Numbered from the stretch's first letter, positions 53,375-64,000 are shown. The stretch: DNA of 64,000 nucleotides from Gemmatimonadaceae bacterium (GCA_035533755.1 DATLTC010000096.1:1-64000); one strand, 5' to 3'. Notes: a model not told the origin generated them from the letters alone. Translations and numbers: made by a program.

Positions 53375-54273
53375 ATGCAATTGGCGATGATCGGCCTTGG
53401 CCGCATGGGCGGGAACATGGTGGAGCGATTGATGCACGGCGGCCACACGGTGGTGGTGTATGACCGGAGCGCCGACGCCGTCCAGCGGTACGCGGCGCTG
53501 GGCGCCGCGCCGGCCAAGGACCTTGCAGACCTCTGCGCGCAGCTCAAGGGGCCGCGCGTGATCTGGATCATGGTGCCGGCCGGCGCGCCGGTGGACGACA
53601 CGATCGCCGAGCTGCTCCCGCATCTGGGCGATGGGGACGTGATCATCGACGGCGGCAATTCCAACTTCCACGATTCGATGCGCCGCGGCGCGGCGCTGGT
53701 GGAGCGCCGGATCGAATTCATCGACGCCGGCACGAGCGGCGGCATCTGGGGGTTGGCAAACGGCTACTGCCTGATGGTGGGCGGATCGCGCCGCGCCGTC
53801 ACGTACTGCGAGCCGATCTTCAAGACGCTGGCTCCGCCCGACGGCTTCGCGCACGTGGGCCCGGTGGGCGCCGGTCACTACGTGAAGATGGTGCACAACG
53901 GCATCGAATACGGCATGCTCCAGGCGTACGCCGAGGGGTACGAGGTGCTGCACGCCTCCAAGACGTTCCCGGGCCTCGATCTGGAGCAGATCGCCTCGGT
54001 GTGGCAGCAAGGGAGCGTGGTGCGGTCGTGGCTCAACGAGCTGGCCGTGCAGGCGTTCTCCAAGGACGCGTCGCTCGGCGCCATCAAGGGCTGGGTGGCC
54101 GACTCCGGGGAGGGCCGGTGGACGGTGGCCGAAGCGATGGAGCTCGACGTGCCGGCGCCGGTGATCACGCTGTCGTTGCTGATGCGATTCCGCTCGCGGC
54201 AGGAAGACAGCTTCTCGGCCAAGGTGATCGCCGCGCTGCGCAACGAGTTCGGCGGGCACGCCATCAAGGCTGA

Positions 54274-54277
<4 letters not shown>
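53375..54277 (+). CDS. gnd: 6-phosphogluconate dehydrogenase, decarboxylating (short GndA-like, YqeC type)
   Basis: 300 residues from ATG 53375 (GTG 53363 is an alternative). The nucleotide loop is [11 protein letters not shown], followed by [11 protein letters not shown] near residue 92, [19 protein letters not shown] near 117 and [13 protein letters not shown] near 166 with the catalytic Lys. The short length is that of the NAD-preferring type. It converts 6-phosphogluconate to ribulose 5-phosphate with CO2 release. Its stop overlaps the ATG of zwf (ATGA), so the two oxidative pentose-phosphate enzymes are made together; 6-phosphogluconolactonase is not in the window. Confidence 0.93.
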
Positions 54278-55875
<1,598 letters not shown>

Positions 55876-55887
55876 CGGGCACGGCCG

Positions 55888-56616
55888 TTATCGGTCGCGA
55901 TCCGGGCGGCGCACGGGACCCATCCCCCGCCGCAGCGACATGCTGGCGCTGAGCGTGTCGCCCCAGGTCTCGGTGACCCGGGCGGTGAGGATCCGGTCGA
56001 GCAGCGGGAAGTGGCGCGCGACGTACGCGTTGCCCGCCGTCTGGAGCGAATCCTGCGACGGACCTTTCCCGCGCGGCGGGCCCTCGCCGTAGCCGCTGTA
56101 CAGCGAGTCCACGACGCCCATGCCCTGGACGACCTGCGCAAAGGGCGGGAAGCCGAACCCGCTGAGCGTATCGAGCCGCGCGTTGTCGCGCTCGTTGATG
56201 TAGAGCTGCACGCCGCGCGAGTGCGGGCCGCTGCGCGCGAACGCGATCGTGCCGCGCTGATTGCTGCGCAGCACGGGATCGTCGGGCAGGTTCCGGCCGC
56301 GCCAGGCCTGGTTCACCAGCGGGTTGCCGGAGATCCCGAACTGGGCCACGAACCCCTTGACGACCCGGAAGAAGTACGTGTCGTCGTAATAGCCGTTGGA
56401 CACGAGGAAGTAGAACCGGTCGGCGCCGTACGGCGACCAGTCGCGGTGCGCCATGACGAGGAACGGCCCCCGCGTGGTCCGGAACTCGACGCGGAAGCTG
56501 TCGGGCGCGGGGATCTGCAACTCCTCGGGCGTGGGCGCGAGCAGCGGCGAGCGGTGCGAACACCCCAGCACCGCCACGCTCGCCGCGAAGACCATCAATG
56601 CTGCCGTGGGTCGCAT
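55888..56616 (-). CDS. Cyclophilin-type peptidyl-prolyl isomerase, lipoprotein
   Basis: 242 residues. The signal peptide ends with a lipobox (VAVLGC, Cys19). The cyclophilin domain (about 40-205) shows FRTTRGPFLVMAHRDWSPYGADRF split across strands, FFRVVKGFVAQFGISG near 82, RGTIAFARSG near 121 and VVQGMGVVDSL near 161. It would help fold proteins in the periplasm. The catalytic Arg lies in FFRVVKGF. Its ATG shares one base with the stop of the upstream amidohydrolase, so it is translationally coupled with that gene. Confidence 0.87.
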   Translation of the reverse strand: MRPTAALMVFAASVAVLGCSHRSPLLAPTPEELQIPAPDSFRVEFRTTRGPFLVMAHRDWSPYGADRFYFLVSNGYYDDTYFFRVVKGFVAQFGISGNPLVNQAWRGRNLPDDPVLRSNQRGTIAFARSGPHSRGVQLYINERDNARLDTLSGFGFPPFAQVVQGMGVVDSLYSGYGEGPPRGKGPSQDSLQTAGNAYVARHFPLLDRILTARVTETWGDTLSASMSLRRGMGPVRRPDRDR

Positions 56617-59600
56617 CAGTTTCCGGTCAAGCCAGCCTCCACGTGCGGCACCTTGTCCTGCCAGAGGTAGTGCGGGAGCTTGCGCACCCGCGGGTATACC
56701 TCGTCGAGCGTGTTGCCGTCGTAGAGCCTGCCGTTTTTCATCACGTACTCGATGGTGTTGGTGTTCCGGATGTTGTCCAGCGGATTCCCGTCGAGCACGA
56801 CCAGGTCCGCCATCTTACCCGGCTCGAGGCTTCCGAGGTCCTTCTCCATCCCGATGCCCTCGGCTCCCAGAATGGTAGCGCAGCGGAGGACGTCGTAGGG
56901 CTGCATTCCGCCCATGGCGATCATCCACATCTCCCACTGGTAGCCCAGCCCCTGGAACTGGCCGTGGCTGCCCACGCCCACGCGGCCGCCCGCCTCCACC
57001 ACGCCCTTGGAGAACGCGGCGTGCAGCGGGAACGCATACTCCTCGGGCCGGAACCAGCCGCCGGGCCCCGGGCTGTCGCCGGCGCCGCTGCCACGCCGGC
57101 GCGTCTTCTCGTCGATGTCGTTTTCCGGGTGGAAGTGGCGCACCTTGGGGTCGTCGTGCACGTTCGTGTTGGTGAACCAGTAGTTCTCGCCGAACGGCGC
57201 CCCGTAGGAGACGATCAGCGTCGGGGTGTTCGTGGTGCCGCTCTTGGCCCAGAAGTTGACCACGTCGTCGTACAGCGGCGCGATCGGGAGCGCATGCTCC
57301 ACCCCCGGATAGCCGTCCATGGCGTGCGTCATCTCGAGCTTGAAGTCGAGGCCGCCCTCGGTGGTGGGCATCAGGCCAAGCTCCTTGGCCGCCATGATGA
57401 TGTACTCCCGCGTGAGACGGTTGCCCGACATGTACATCTTGAGCGTGTGCGTGTCGTAGTACTCCGCGTACCGCTTGAGCACGTCGCGGGCATCCTGCAT
57501 GGTCTTGATGTGCTCGGAGCTGAACACGCCCGGTCCCGTGGAGTAGATGCGCGGGCCCACCATCGCTCCCGTCTCCACCTGATCCTCATACGTGAGGACG
57601 TCGGTGGTCGAGGTCTGCGGATCGCGCGTCGTCGTGACGCCGTAGGCGAGCATCGCCAGGTACTGCCACACCTGCCCCACGTGCACGTCGGGCACCAGCC
57701 ACTGCGTGTGATAGTGGGTGTCCACGAACCCGGGCACGATCGTCTTGCCGCTCACGTCGATGACCTTGGCGCCCGTCGGGATGGCCACGCTGCCGCGCTT
57801 GCCCACGGCCACGATGCGGTCGTTGCGGATCACGATGTCCGCGTTCTCGATGATCTCGTGGCCCTTCATCGTGAGGGCGCGGGCGCCGCGGAGCACCGCC
57901 GTGCTCTGCGGGATGTCGCGGGCCGCCGTGACGATGACCCGATGTTCCGCCGGCTTGTAGGCCGACGCCGCATGCGCGGAGTCGCGCGCCGCGGAATCGG
58001 CGCCCGCGCCGCCCTGAGCACCGTTGCCGCCCCGCGCTTCGCGCGCCGCCTTCAGGCTGTCGTCCACCTGCTGGGCGCGGGCGAGATCGTAGGCCGCGAT
58101 CACGTTCCCGATGCCCCAGTACACCGTGTTCCCGTCGGGACTCCAGGCGGGGAACTCGCCGCCGATCTCGGTGAGCTTGCGCACCGGGAAGGCCGCGGCG
58201 GCCGGATCCGCCACCACGGTCGGCGCCGGGCCGACGCCGTGCGGAACCGTGACCGCGTAGATGGTCATGCCGAACTGCGCCACGGCGCGATCACCGTTGG
58301 GGCTGAGCAGCACGCGCTGGGCGCCGCCGCGGCCCGCGTTGTTCTCGAGATCCCCGACGACGGTGGGATCGGGCAGGTCGGTGCCGGCCATCTGCGCCGG
58401 CTCGGCGGCGGCCCCGGCGGTCGGCGGCTGGGTGACCCGCAGGATGTTCTTGATGTCGGTGCCGTCCCAGCGCACCGAGATCAGTCCGTCGGCCGGGCTG
58501 TAGATGAAGATCCGGCTCGTGTCGAGCGTGCTGAATTGCGGCATGGCGTGATTGCCGGCGGGCATCACCACCGTGGCGTTCCCACCGGTGGCCGGCACCC
58601 AGACGAGCTGGCGGTTCAGGCCGCCGTCGAAGGTGCCCGCGTTCTCCTGCAGATCGCGCGCCGAGGCGCGGATGGCCACCAGGCGGCGGCCGTCGGGCGA
58701 CCAGGCGAGATCGCGGTAGTACGCCGCCTCGGTGGTCAGGCGCTCGGGCGCGCCGCCGTTGGCGTCCACGCGATAGATCTCGCCCCCCGTCGCGTCGTCC
58801 CACGTGACGAAGGCGATCGACCGCCCGTCGGGCGACCAGGCGGGCTGGAACTGGCCGGTGTCCATCTGGGCGAGCCGCCGCGGCACGCCGCCGATCGAGT
58901 CGATGACGTACACGCGATCGAGGGCCGTGAACGCGATGCGGCGTCCGTCGGGCGCCACCGCGAGGTCGCGCACCTGATGCGCATGGAACGTGGCGGCATC
59001 GTCCACGCGGTAGACGAACCGCACCTCGGGGCCCATCGCCACCGCCACGTGGGCGGTGAACGGAATCTGCGTGGCCCTGGTGCCGTCCACCGGCACGCGC
59101 CAGATCTCGCCGCCGTACGACGCGATGATCGCGCGGTTGTCGGGGGTGAATGCGTACCCGGGAAGCACGTCGAGCGGCGCCCGAGATTCCTGGTCGTCGC
59201 GCTGCACGGGATACGCCAGCCAGCGCTCCATCCCGGTCTCGAGGTTGCGGATGCGGAGCCCCGTCTTGGCCTCGTACCGCGTGCCGTACACCAGCCACTT
59301 GCCGTCGTGCGAGATCTCGGGGCGGAACGCCGAGCCGTCGCGCGACGTGGTGACCGTGGAGCGTCCGGTCTCGCGGTCGTACACGGCCAGTTCGTACTGC
59401 GGGAAGATGGCGTTGTACGTCCAGTCGCCCGTGCGCTGGGCGTACCAGATGTAGCGGCCGTTGGGCTCCATCGCGGCGCCGAGCGTCTTGAGCTGCGCCG
59501 GTTCGGTGATCAGCGCCGTGCCGTTGCCGCCGCGCACGTCGTAGATCCAGAGTTTGGCCACGCCGCCCGTGGTGCCGCCCCTGGACGCGACGATGTACCT

Positions 59601-60065
59601 GCCGTCGGGCGTATAGCGCGGCGACACGTACTGATTGTCGTTGCCGTGCGTGACGGCCACGGTGTCGGTGCCGTCGGGGCGCATCGTCCACAGGTTGTCG
59701 CCGCCCGACCGGTCGGACACGAACACGATGCGCGACCCGTCGGGACTGAATCGGGGCTGCGCATCGTAGGCCAGGCCGTGGGTGATGGCGGTGGCCGTGC
59801 CGCCGGCGACGGGCACGGTGTAGATGTCGCCCAGCATGTCGAAGACGATCGTCCGGCCGTCGGGACTGACGTCGAGCGACATCCACGATCCCTTGGTGGT
59901 GGTGAAATCGGCGGAGCGGGCCGGCGTCAGCGGGAGCCGGTTCTGCCCGCGGGCCGAGTCACCGGCGCGTCCGCCGCGCTGCGCCGAGAGCGGCGGCACG
60001 ACGAGGGTGAGGGCAAGAGCGAGGGCGAGCCAGCGCACGAATGCGCGACGGGGGGCGCGGGGCAT
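56616..60065 (-). CDS. TolB-like beta-propeller fused to amidohydrolase, secreted
   Basis: 1149 residues from ATG 60065; the frame stays open further upstream but the added sequence lacks coding character. A signal peptide ends VVPPLSAQ near residue 29. Residues 50-700 contain many propeller blades with SPDG motifs (DVSPDGRTIVFDM, RFSPDGSRIVFVS, AWSPDGRSIAFVT). Residues 750-1149 form an amidohydrolase with GFVDTHYHTQW as the metal HxH, GVTTTRDPQ and a closing LGSLEPGKMADLVVLDGNPL. The propeller may bind substrate peptides for the hydrolase outside the cell. The downstream cyclophilin is coupled to it. Confidence 0.88.
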   Translation of the reverse strand: MPRAPRRAFVRWLALALALTLVVPPLSAQRGGRAGDSARGQNRLPLTPARSADFTTTKGSWMSLDVSPDGRTIVFDMLGDIYTVPVAGGTATAITHGLAYDAQPRFSPDGSRIVFVSDRSGGDNLWTMRPDGTDTVAVTHGNDNQYVSPRYTPDGRYIVASRGGTTGGVAKLWIYDVRGGNGTALITEPAQLKTLGAAMEPNGRYIWYAQRTGDWTYNAIFPQYELAVYDRETGRSTVTTSRDGSAFRPEISHDGKWLVYGTRYEAKTGLRIRNLETGMERWLAYPVQRDDQESRAPLDVLPGYAFTPDNRAIIASYGGEIWRVPVDGTRATQIPFTAHVAVAMGPEVRFVYRVDDAATFHAHQVRDLAVAPDGRRIAFTALDRVYVIDSIGGVPRRLAQMDTGQFQPAWSPDGRSIAFVTWDDATGGEIYRVDANGGAPERLTTEAAYYRDLAWSPDGRRLVAIRASARDLQENAGTFDGGLNRQLVWVPATGGNATVVMPAGNHAMPQFSTLDTSRIFIYSPADGLISVRWDGTDIKNILRVTQPPTAGAAAEPAQMAGTDLPDPTVVGDLENNAGRGGAQRVLLSPNGDRAVAQFGMTIYAVTVPHGVGPAPTVVADPAAAAFPVRKLTEIGGEFPAWSPDGNTVYWGIGNVIAAYDLARAQQVDDSLKAAREARGGNGAQGGAGADSAARDSAHAASAYKPAEHRVIVTAARDIPQSTAVLRGARALTMKGHEIIENADIVIRNDRIVAVGKRGSVAIPTGAKVIDVSGKTIVPGFVDTHYHTQWLVPDVHVGQVWQYLAMLAYGVTTTRDPQTSTTDVLTYEDQVETGAMVGPRIYSTGPGVFSSEHIKTMQDARDVLKRYAEYYDTHTLKMYMSGNRLTREYIIMAAKELGLMPTTEGGLDFKLEMTHAMDGYPGVEHALPIAPLYDDVVNFWAKSGTTNTPTLIVSYGAPFGENYWFTNTNVHDDPKVRHFHPENDIDEKTRRRGSGAGDSPGPGGWFRPEEYAFPLHAAFSKGVVEAGGRVGVGSHGQFQGLGYQWEMWMIAMGGMQPYDVLRCATILGAEGIGMEKDLGSLEPGKMADLVVLDGNPLDNIRNTNTIEYVMKNGRLYDGNTLDEVYPRVRKLPHYLWQDKVPHVEAGLTGN

Positions 60066-60130
60066 GGGCGATCCTGGGGGTTCGGTGGAGCGTAGACGAT
60101 GCCCCGCCGGGGCGTCGTTGGCAAGCCGGG

Positions 60131-61630
60131 TCAGCGCACCGCGTCGAAGTCGATGAACCCGCGCTGCGGATCGGCGTGCACCAGGCGCAGCTTGACCTTG
60201 TCGCCCACATCCAGCCCGTGCTCCCCGTGCACCACCATGCCCTCGGCGGGCGGGTGGAAGAGCCGCGCGAACGTGCCGTGGTCGGAGACGCCGGTCACGA
60301 TGCCGTCGAACACCTCGCCGATGCGGTGGGCGAGCAGCAGCGCGGCCGCCACCTTGCGCATCGTGCGCTCCACTTTGGTGGCCGCGTCCTCGCGTTCGGT
60401 GCAGTGGGCCGCGATCGCCGACAGTTCGTCGTTGGTGTACGGCGCGGCCGTACCGTCCAGCGCCGCCTTCACCGTGCGCTGGGTGACGAGATCGGCGTAG
60501 CGGCGATTGGGCGCCGTGGCGTGCGAGTAGTCGTGCACGGCGAGCCCGAAGTGGATGCCCGGATCCTTGCCCGGCAGGTCGAGCGCGTACTCGCCCGGCC
60601 CCATCAGCTTGACGATCGTCAGCGACAGGTCGGGAAACCGCACCGGGTCGGCGGCGCGACGCGCGATCATGAATCGAGATAGGGCCAACGAGTCGGGCGT
60701 CGCGGGCAGCGTCGTGCCGTACTGCTTGGCCAGATCGACGATCTTGCTCCATCGCTCGGGTTCGCGCACCACGCGGCGGATGCCCGACCGCCCCTTGGAC
60801 TCCAGGAACACGGCGATCGCGATGTTCGACGCGATCATGAAATCCTCGATCAGGTCGCGCGCTTTGCTCTTGCGCGTGAGCGCGAGATCCACCACCTGCC
60901 CGTCCCTGGCCACCGGCGTAGCCTCGAGCGTCTCGAACTCGAGGGCGCCGTGGCGTTCGCGCTGGGCCTTGAGCCGCTGCGCGGCCTCGGACTGCAGCCG
61001 GAGCTGTGCCTGCAGCGCGGCGTTGCCCGCCACCAGCCCCGGCGGCGTCGCACCGTCGAGCCAGGCCCCCACGTCGTCGTACGCGAGCTTGGCCTGGTTG
61101 CGGATCACCGCGCGGTAGACGTCGTGCGTCTGCACCTCGCCCTGCGCATCCACCACCGTCTCGATGACCACCGACAGCCGGTCGGCATCCTGGTTGAGCG
61201 AGGTGAGGCCGGTGGAGAGCTGGTCGGGAAGCATCGGGAACACGTCCACGCCGGTGTACACCGACGTCGCGTTCGCCTGCGCATGGAGATCGAGCGGCGT
61301 TCCCCTGGCCACCAGCGCATCCACGTCGGCGATGGCCACGAGCAGCCGGATCGATCCATCAGGCAGCTGCTCGGCGGCCTCCGCCTGGTCGAGGTCGAGC
61401 GAGGTGGCGTTGTCGATGGATGACCAGAGCAGGCGGCGCAGGTCACGCACGCCGTTCGGGATGGACGCCGGCTGTGTCAGGGCGCCGAGTTGCGTCCTGG
61501 TGTCGGCCGGGAAGTCGGTCTGGAAGCCGTACTTGGCGGCGATCCGGCGCGCGATCGCGTCGAGGTCCACGTTGCCCGGCACGCCGTGCCGCGGCGGGAG
61601 GTTCTGGTCGTGCTGCCCGTGATCGGAAAT
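60131..61630 (-). CDS. RNB-domain exoribonuclease (RNase II/R family)
   Basis: About 500 residues. The exact start is unclear: ATT 61630 has GGAG seven bases upstream, GTG 61582 and ATG 61726 are alternatives. The RNB motif reads IDNATSLDLDQAE: three of the four acidic residues of the usual IDxxxxxDxDD are kept, and the fourth is Gln. This Gln variant occurs in some RNB subfamilies. HIADV becomes VAIADVDALV, and FPMLPDQLSTGLTSLNQDADRLS follows. The C-terminal 75 residues look like an S1 domain (FDGIVTGVSDHGTFARLF). It degrades RNA 3' to 5'. Confidence 0.85.
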   Translation of the reverse strand: MSDHGQHDQNLPPRHGVPGNVDLDAIARRIAAKYGFQTDFPADTRTQLGALTQPASIPNGVRDLRRLLWSSIDNATSLDLDQAEAAEQLPDGSIRLLVAIADVDALVARGTPLDLHAQANATSVYTGVDVFPMLPDQLSTGLTSLNQDADRLSVVIETVVDAQGEVQTHDVYRAVIRNQAKLAYDDVGAWLDGATPPGLVAGNAALQAQLRLQSEAAQRLKAQRERHGALEFETLEATPVARDGQVVDLALTRKSKARDLIEDFMIASNIAIAVFLESKGRSGIRRVVREPERWSKIVDLAKQYGTTLPATPDSLALSRFMIARRAADPVRFPDLSLTIVKLMGPGEYALDLPGKDPGIHFGLAVHDYSHATAPNRRYADLVTQRTVKAALDGTAAPYTNDELSAIAAHCTEREDAATKVERTMRKVAAALLLAHRIGEVFDGIVTGVSDHGTFARLFHPPAEGMVVHGEHGLDVGDKVKLRLVHADPQRGFIDFDAVR

Positions 61631-61696
61631 GGGAGTGCTCCGCTGAGGTCGTGGGACCGGTTGTGCGAATCTGCACCCACGGACATGATTCCGACA

Positions 61697-61870
61697 ATGT
61701 CCGGCCCCGACGTTCCCAGGACCCATGCCCCATCCGGCGCGCCGCCTCCGGCCGAACCGCCGGCGGCGGAGACGTGCGATCACTGCGGCAGCACCGATCT
61801 CGCGTGGGTGAAGTGCAAGCTCATCTGCGGCAACTGCCGGCAGATCAACAAGAGCTGCGCCGACCTCTGA
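61697..61870 (+). CDS. Mini zinc-ribbon protein
   Basis: 57 residues from ATG 61697. A Pro/Ala-rich N-terminus of 26 residues leads to CDHCGSTDLAWVKCKLICGNC, then CRQINKSC: six cysteines in CxxC-type spacing that fit one or two zinc knuckles. The gene is squeezed between the RNB nuclease and nadC and runs opposite to both. Proteins of this size often bind RNA or a partner; no function is known here. Confidence 0.7.
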   Translation: MSGPDVPRTHAPSGAPPPAEPPAAETCDHCGSTDLAWVKCKLICGNCRQINKSCADL

Positions 61871-61891
61871 GCGCCGGCGGGCGGAGCCGGC

Positions 61892-62818
61892 CTACTCGAC
61901 GTCGAGCGAGAGATCGAGCGCCGGCACGGAGTGGGTGAGCGCTCCCACCGAGATCCAGTCCACTCCCGTCTCGGCGATCTCGCGCACCGTGTCGAGCGTC
62001 ACGCCGCCGCTGGCCTCGAGGAGCACGCGCCCCGCCACGAGGGCCACGCACGCCCGGAGTTCGTCGAGGGGCATGTTGTCGAGCATCACGACGTCGGCGC
62101 CGGCGCGCACCGCCGCCTCCACCTGATCGCGGCGCTCGCACTCCACTTCCACGCGGGTGCCGGGCGCGGCGATCTCGCGGCAGCGGCGCACGGCCAGCCC
62201 GACGTCGCCGTCCACTGCCGCCAGGTGGTTGTCCTTGATCAGCACCGCGCTGGCGAGATCGAGCCGATGGTTGGTGCCGCCGCCGGCACGCACGGCGTAC
62301 TTCTCGAGTAGGCGCCAGCCGGGCGTGGTCTTGCGCGTGTCGAGAATGCGCGCCCGGGTGCCGTGCACCGCGTCCACGTAGCGCGCCGTGAGCGTGGCCA
62401 CGCCCGATAGCCGTTGCAGGAAGTTCAGCGCCACCCGTTCGGCGGCGAGCATGGAGCGCGCGTGTCCCGTGATGTACAGCACCGTGTCGCCGGACGACAC
62501 GCGGGTGCCGTCGTCGGCGTCGATGCGGATGGATACCTTGGGGTCGAGCAGCCGGAACGCCTCCACGGCCAGCGGCACGCCGGCGATCACGCCGGCCTGC
62601 CTGGCCACCAGCGACGCGCGGGCACGGCGTTCGGTGACCACGGTGGCGATCGTCGTGATGTCGTTGAACGCGCCGTCCTCCTCGAGCGCGGCGCGCACCA
62701 GGCCGTCCAGCGCCGCGCCGTCCAGCGGGAACGTCAGGTGCCCCATGTCGCGAACCGCCGGCGCCGACAGCGGCGTGATCGTGCGCGGCGTACCGGGTGG
62801 TCTGGGCGCTGGCGGCAT
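61892..62818 (-). CDS. nadC: Nicotinate-nucleotide pyrophosphorylase (quinolinate phosphoribosyltransferase)
   Basis: 308 residues from ATG 62818, selected because GGGGAG lies 7 bases upstream, just behind the nadA stop. NadC joins quinolinate and PRPP to nicotinate mononucleotide. Marks are EDGAFNDITT near residue 47, ARILDTRKTTPGWR near 155 with the PRPP/quinolinate residues, YAVRAGGGTNHRLDL near 172, IKDNHLAA near 191, and VEVECERRDQ near 221. The end of the barrel shows DVVMLDNMPLDEL and LLEASGGVTLDTV. It follows nadA with a 4-base gap in the NAD de novo cluster. Confidence 0.94.
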   Translation of the reverse strand: MPPAPRPPGTPRTITPLSAPAVRDMGHLTFPLDGAALDGLVRAALEEDGAFNDITTIATVVTERRARASLVARQAGVIAGVPLAVEAFRLLDPKVSIRIDADDGTRVSSGDTVLYITGHARSMLAAERVALNFLQRLSGVATLTARYVDAVHGTRARILDTRKTTPGWRLLEKYAVRAGGGTNHRLDLASAVLIKDNHLAAVDGDVGLAVRRCREIAAPGTRVEVECERRDQVEAAVRAGADVVMLDNMPLDELRACVALVAGRVLLEASGGVTLDTVREIAETGVDWISVGALTHSVPALDLSLDVE

Positions 62819-62822
62819 CTGG

Positions 62823-63839
62823 CTACTCCCCGGGATCGCCCACCGGGGCAAGGGCGCTCGTGCCGCCGATCGAGACCATGCGCTCGATGGCGCGGCGCGC
62901 GCGGCGCGCGATGTCGGGTGGGACCGTGATGTGGTGCTCGTTGCGCTGCAGCGCGCGCAGCACCTTGGGCAGCGTGGTCACCTTCATGTACGCGCACGAG
63001 GCCCGCTCGTTGGCGGCGAAGAACGTCTTGCCGGGATATTCGCGGCGCAACCGGTGGAGGATGCCCACTTCGGTGGCGACGATGAATTCGTCGGCGCTCG
63101 AGTGCGCGGGACGGCGGATCATCCCCTCGGTGGAGAGAATCTCCACGCCGTCGGCGTCCACGTCGCCCGCCGATAGCGCTTCGAGCACCGACGTCGAACA
63201 GCCGCACTCCGGATGGATCAGGAACTCGGCGTGCGGGTGCGCGGCCCGCTGGAGCGCCAGGTGCTCGGGGTCGATGGCCGCGTGCACGTGGCATTCGCCC
63301 ATCCACACGTGGATGTTGTCGCGGCCCGTCATGCGCCGCACGTGGGCGCCCAGGAACATGTCGGGCAGAAACAGGATCTCGCGGTCGGCGGGGATCGCAT
63401 TCACCACGTCCACCGCGTTCCCCGACGTGCAGCAGTAGTCGCTCTCCGCCTTCACGGCGGCAGTAGTATTTACATATGCCACCACGACCGCTTCCGGATG
63501 CTCGTCCTTCCAGGCGCGTAGTTCCCCGGCGTCGATCGTGGCGGCCAGGGAGCACCCCGCGGCCAGGTCGGGCAGGAGCACCGTCTTGGCCGGCGAGAGG
63601 ATGGCCGCCGTCTCGGCCATGAAGTGCACGCCGCAGAAGATGATCACGTCGGCGTCGGTCCGGGCCGCTTCGCGCGACAGCCCCAGCGAGTCGCCCACGT
63701 AGTGGGCCACGTCCTGCACTTCGGGGCGTTCGTAGTTGTGGGCGAGGATCACCGCGTGGCGCGTGGCGGCGAGGGCGCGGATCTCGTCGTGCAGCGCGGC
63801 GGAACCGGCGTCGCGGGTGGGTGGGGTGTTCGTGGCCAT
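62823..63839 (-). CDS. nadA: Quinolinate synthase
   Basis: 338 residues. NadA condenses iminoaspartate with dihydroxyacetone phosphate and needs a 4Fe-4S cluster. Three cluster cysteines are seen in [10 protein letters not shown] near residue 70, [10 protein letters not shown] near 155 (one of the pair) and HPECGCS near 252. [23 protein letters not shown] near 34 and [17 protein letters not shown] near 137 complete the family signature. The gene lies between nadC and the nadB end, all on the minus strand. Confidence 0.95.
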   Translation of the reverse strand: MATNTPPTRDAGSAALHDEIRALAATRHAVILAHNYERPEVQDVAHYVGDSLGLSREAARTDADVIIFCGVHFMAETAAILSPAKTVLLPDLAAGCSLAATIDAGELRAWKDEHPEAVVVAYVNTTAAVKAESDYCCTSGNAVDVVNAIPADREILFLPDMFLGAHVRRMTGRDNIHVWMGECHVHAAIDPEHLALQRAAHPHAEFLIHPECGCSTSVLEALSAGDVDADGVEILSTEGMIRRPAHSSADEFIVATEVGILHRLRREYPGKTFFAANERASCAYMKVTTLPKVLRALQRNEHHITVPPDIARRARRAIERMVSIGGTSALAPVGDPGE

Positions 63840-63899
63840 ACGCCTCGGATATTAGTCGCGCCGGCCGACGAGCGGCGGGCGTCGCACTCAAACGAACGT

Positions 63900-64000
63900 T
63901 TAGACTTCGATGTGCCGTCCCCGCCACGCGCCGCGGGTGCGCGGGAAGTCGCTCCGGTAGTGCCCACCGCGCGACTCGCGTCGCTGCAGCGCCGCATCGA
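63900..64000 (-). CDS. nadB: L-aspartate oxidase, C-terminal end (partial)
   Basis: Only the last 32 codons are in the window; the 5' end lies beyond it. The tail reads RRESRGGHYRSDFP and ends RGRHIEV, close to the usual end of NadB, where RRESRGGH is the conserved C-terminal mark. The TAA stop is at 63900-63902. NadB oxidises L-aspartate to iminoaspartate, the substrate of NadA encoded next downstream. Confidence 0.83.
   Translation of the reverse strand, partial: DAALQRRESRGGHYRSDFPRTRGAWRGRHIEV

Noticed and set aside
56598-60095. Open frame of 1165 codons on the plus strand, opposite the propeller amidohydrolase
   Set aside because: Composition is Arg/His/Val/Gly-biased, has no motifs and mirrors the coding frame of the other strand.

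Overview
The window is a compact, GC-rich stretch of bacterial chromosome with about 55 protein genes. I see no tRNA, rRNA, CRISPR array, phage or transposase. Several traits suggest a Gram-negative member of the Gemmatimonadota: very high GC, ThyX instead of ThyA, many lipoproteins with Gemmatimonadota-like features (small plug-domain lipoproteins, a DUF1800/DUF1501 pair, large beta-propeller amidohydrolases), a periplasm with Tat and lipoprotein signals, and an orphan squalene-synthase-like enzyme. The phylum is an inference from gene content and was not tested by phylogeny.

Layout. 0-7 kb: a tightly packed plus-strand run with a phasin/histone-tail protein, a SnoaL-like protein, a heptose-7-phosphate-type GHMP kinase, an M20 deacylase, an RNase H-like protein with altered catalytic residues, a zinc-ribbon protein, a lipoprotein and a membrane protein. 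7-10.7 kb: squalene/phytoene synthase, a GlcD-type FAD dehydrogenase and ThyX. 10.8-14.8 kb: a translationally coupled operon of two ATP-grasp ligases, a GNAT acetyltransferase and lysine 2,3-aminomutase, which looks like a small-molecule pathway built on beta-lysine. 14.8-23 kb: two plug-only lipoproteins, EF-G2, small unknown genes and a large GGDEF-like/STAND/TPR protein. 23-28.6 kb: DUF1800 and Tat-exported DUF1501 proteins and a class A PBP. 28.7-35.6 kb: a deacetylase followed by an unusual regulatory island. The island has two paralogous AraC-type regulators, two paralogous TPR proteins, a 50-residue exported lipopeptide, an orphan response regulator and a Yip1-like membrane protein.

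35.7-41.7 kb: an AhpD-like protein, Rho, an M20 dipeptidase, an MBL hydrolase and MarR. 41.7-50.8 kb: a GT39-like membrane transferase with a PHP-domain membrane protein, a DUF255 thioredoxin-fold protein, and an operon of histidine kinase, OmpR-type regulator, LolA-like protein and a secreted protein. 50.9-56 kb: an acyl-CoA dehydrogenase with a cyclase-family hydrolase, then gnd-zwf (oxidative pentose phosphate pathway). 56-60 kb: a cyclophilin lipoprotein coupled to a TolB-propeller amidohydrolase. 60-64 kb: an RNB exoribonuclease, a mini zinc ribbon, and the NAD de novo genes nadC, nadA and the 3' end of nadB.

The two strongest candidates for undescribed biology are the beta-lysine/ATP-grasp operon and the AraC-TPR-lipopeptide island. 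In the island, one inverted-repeat motif recurs upstream of a TPR gene and in the promoter region shared by the lipopeptide and an AraC gene.
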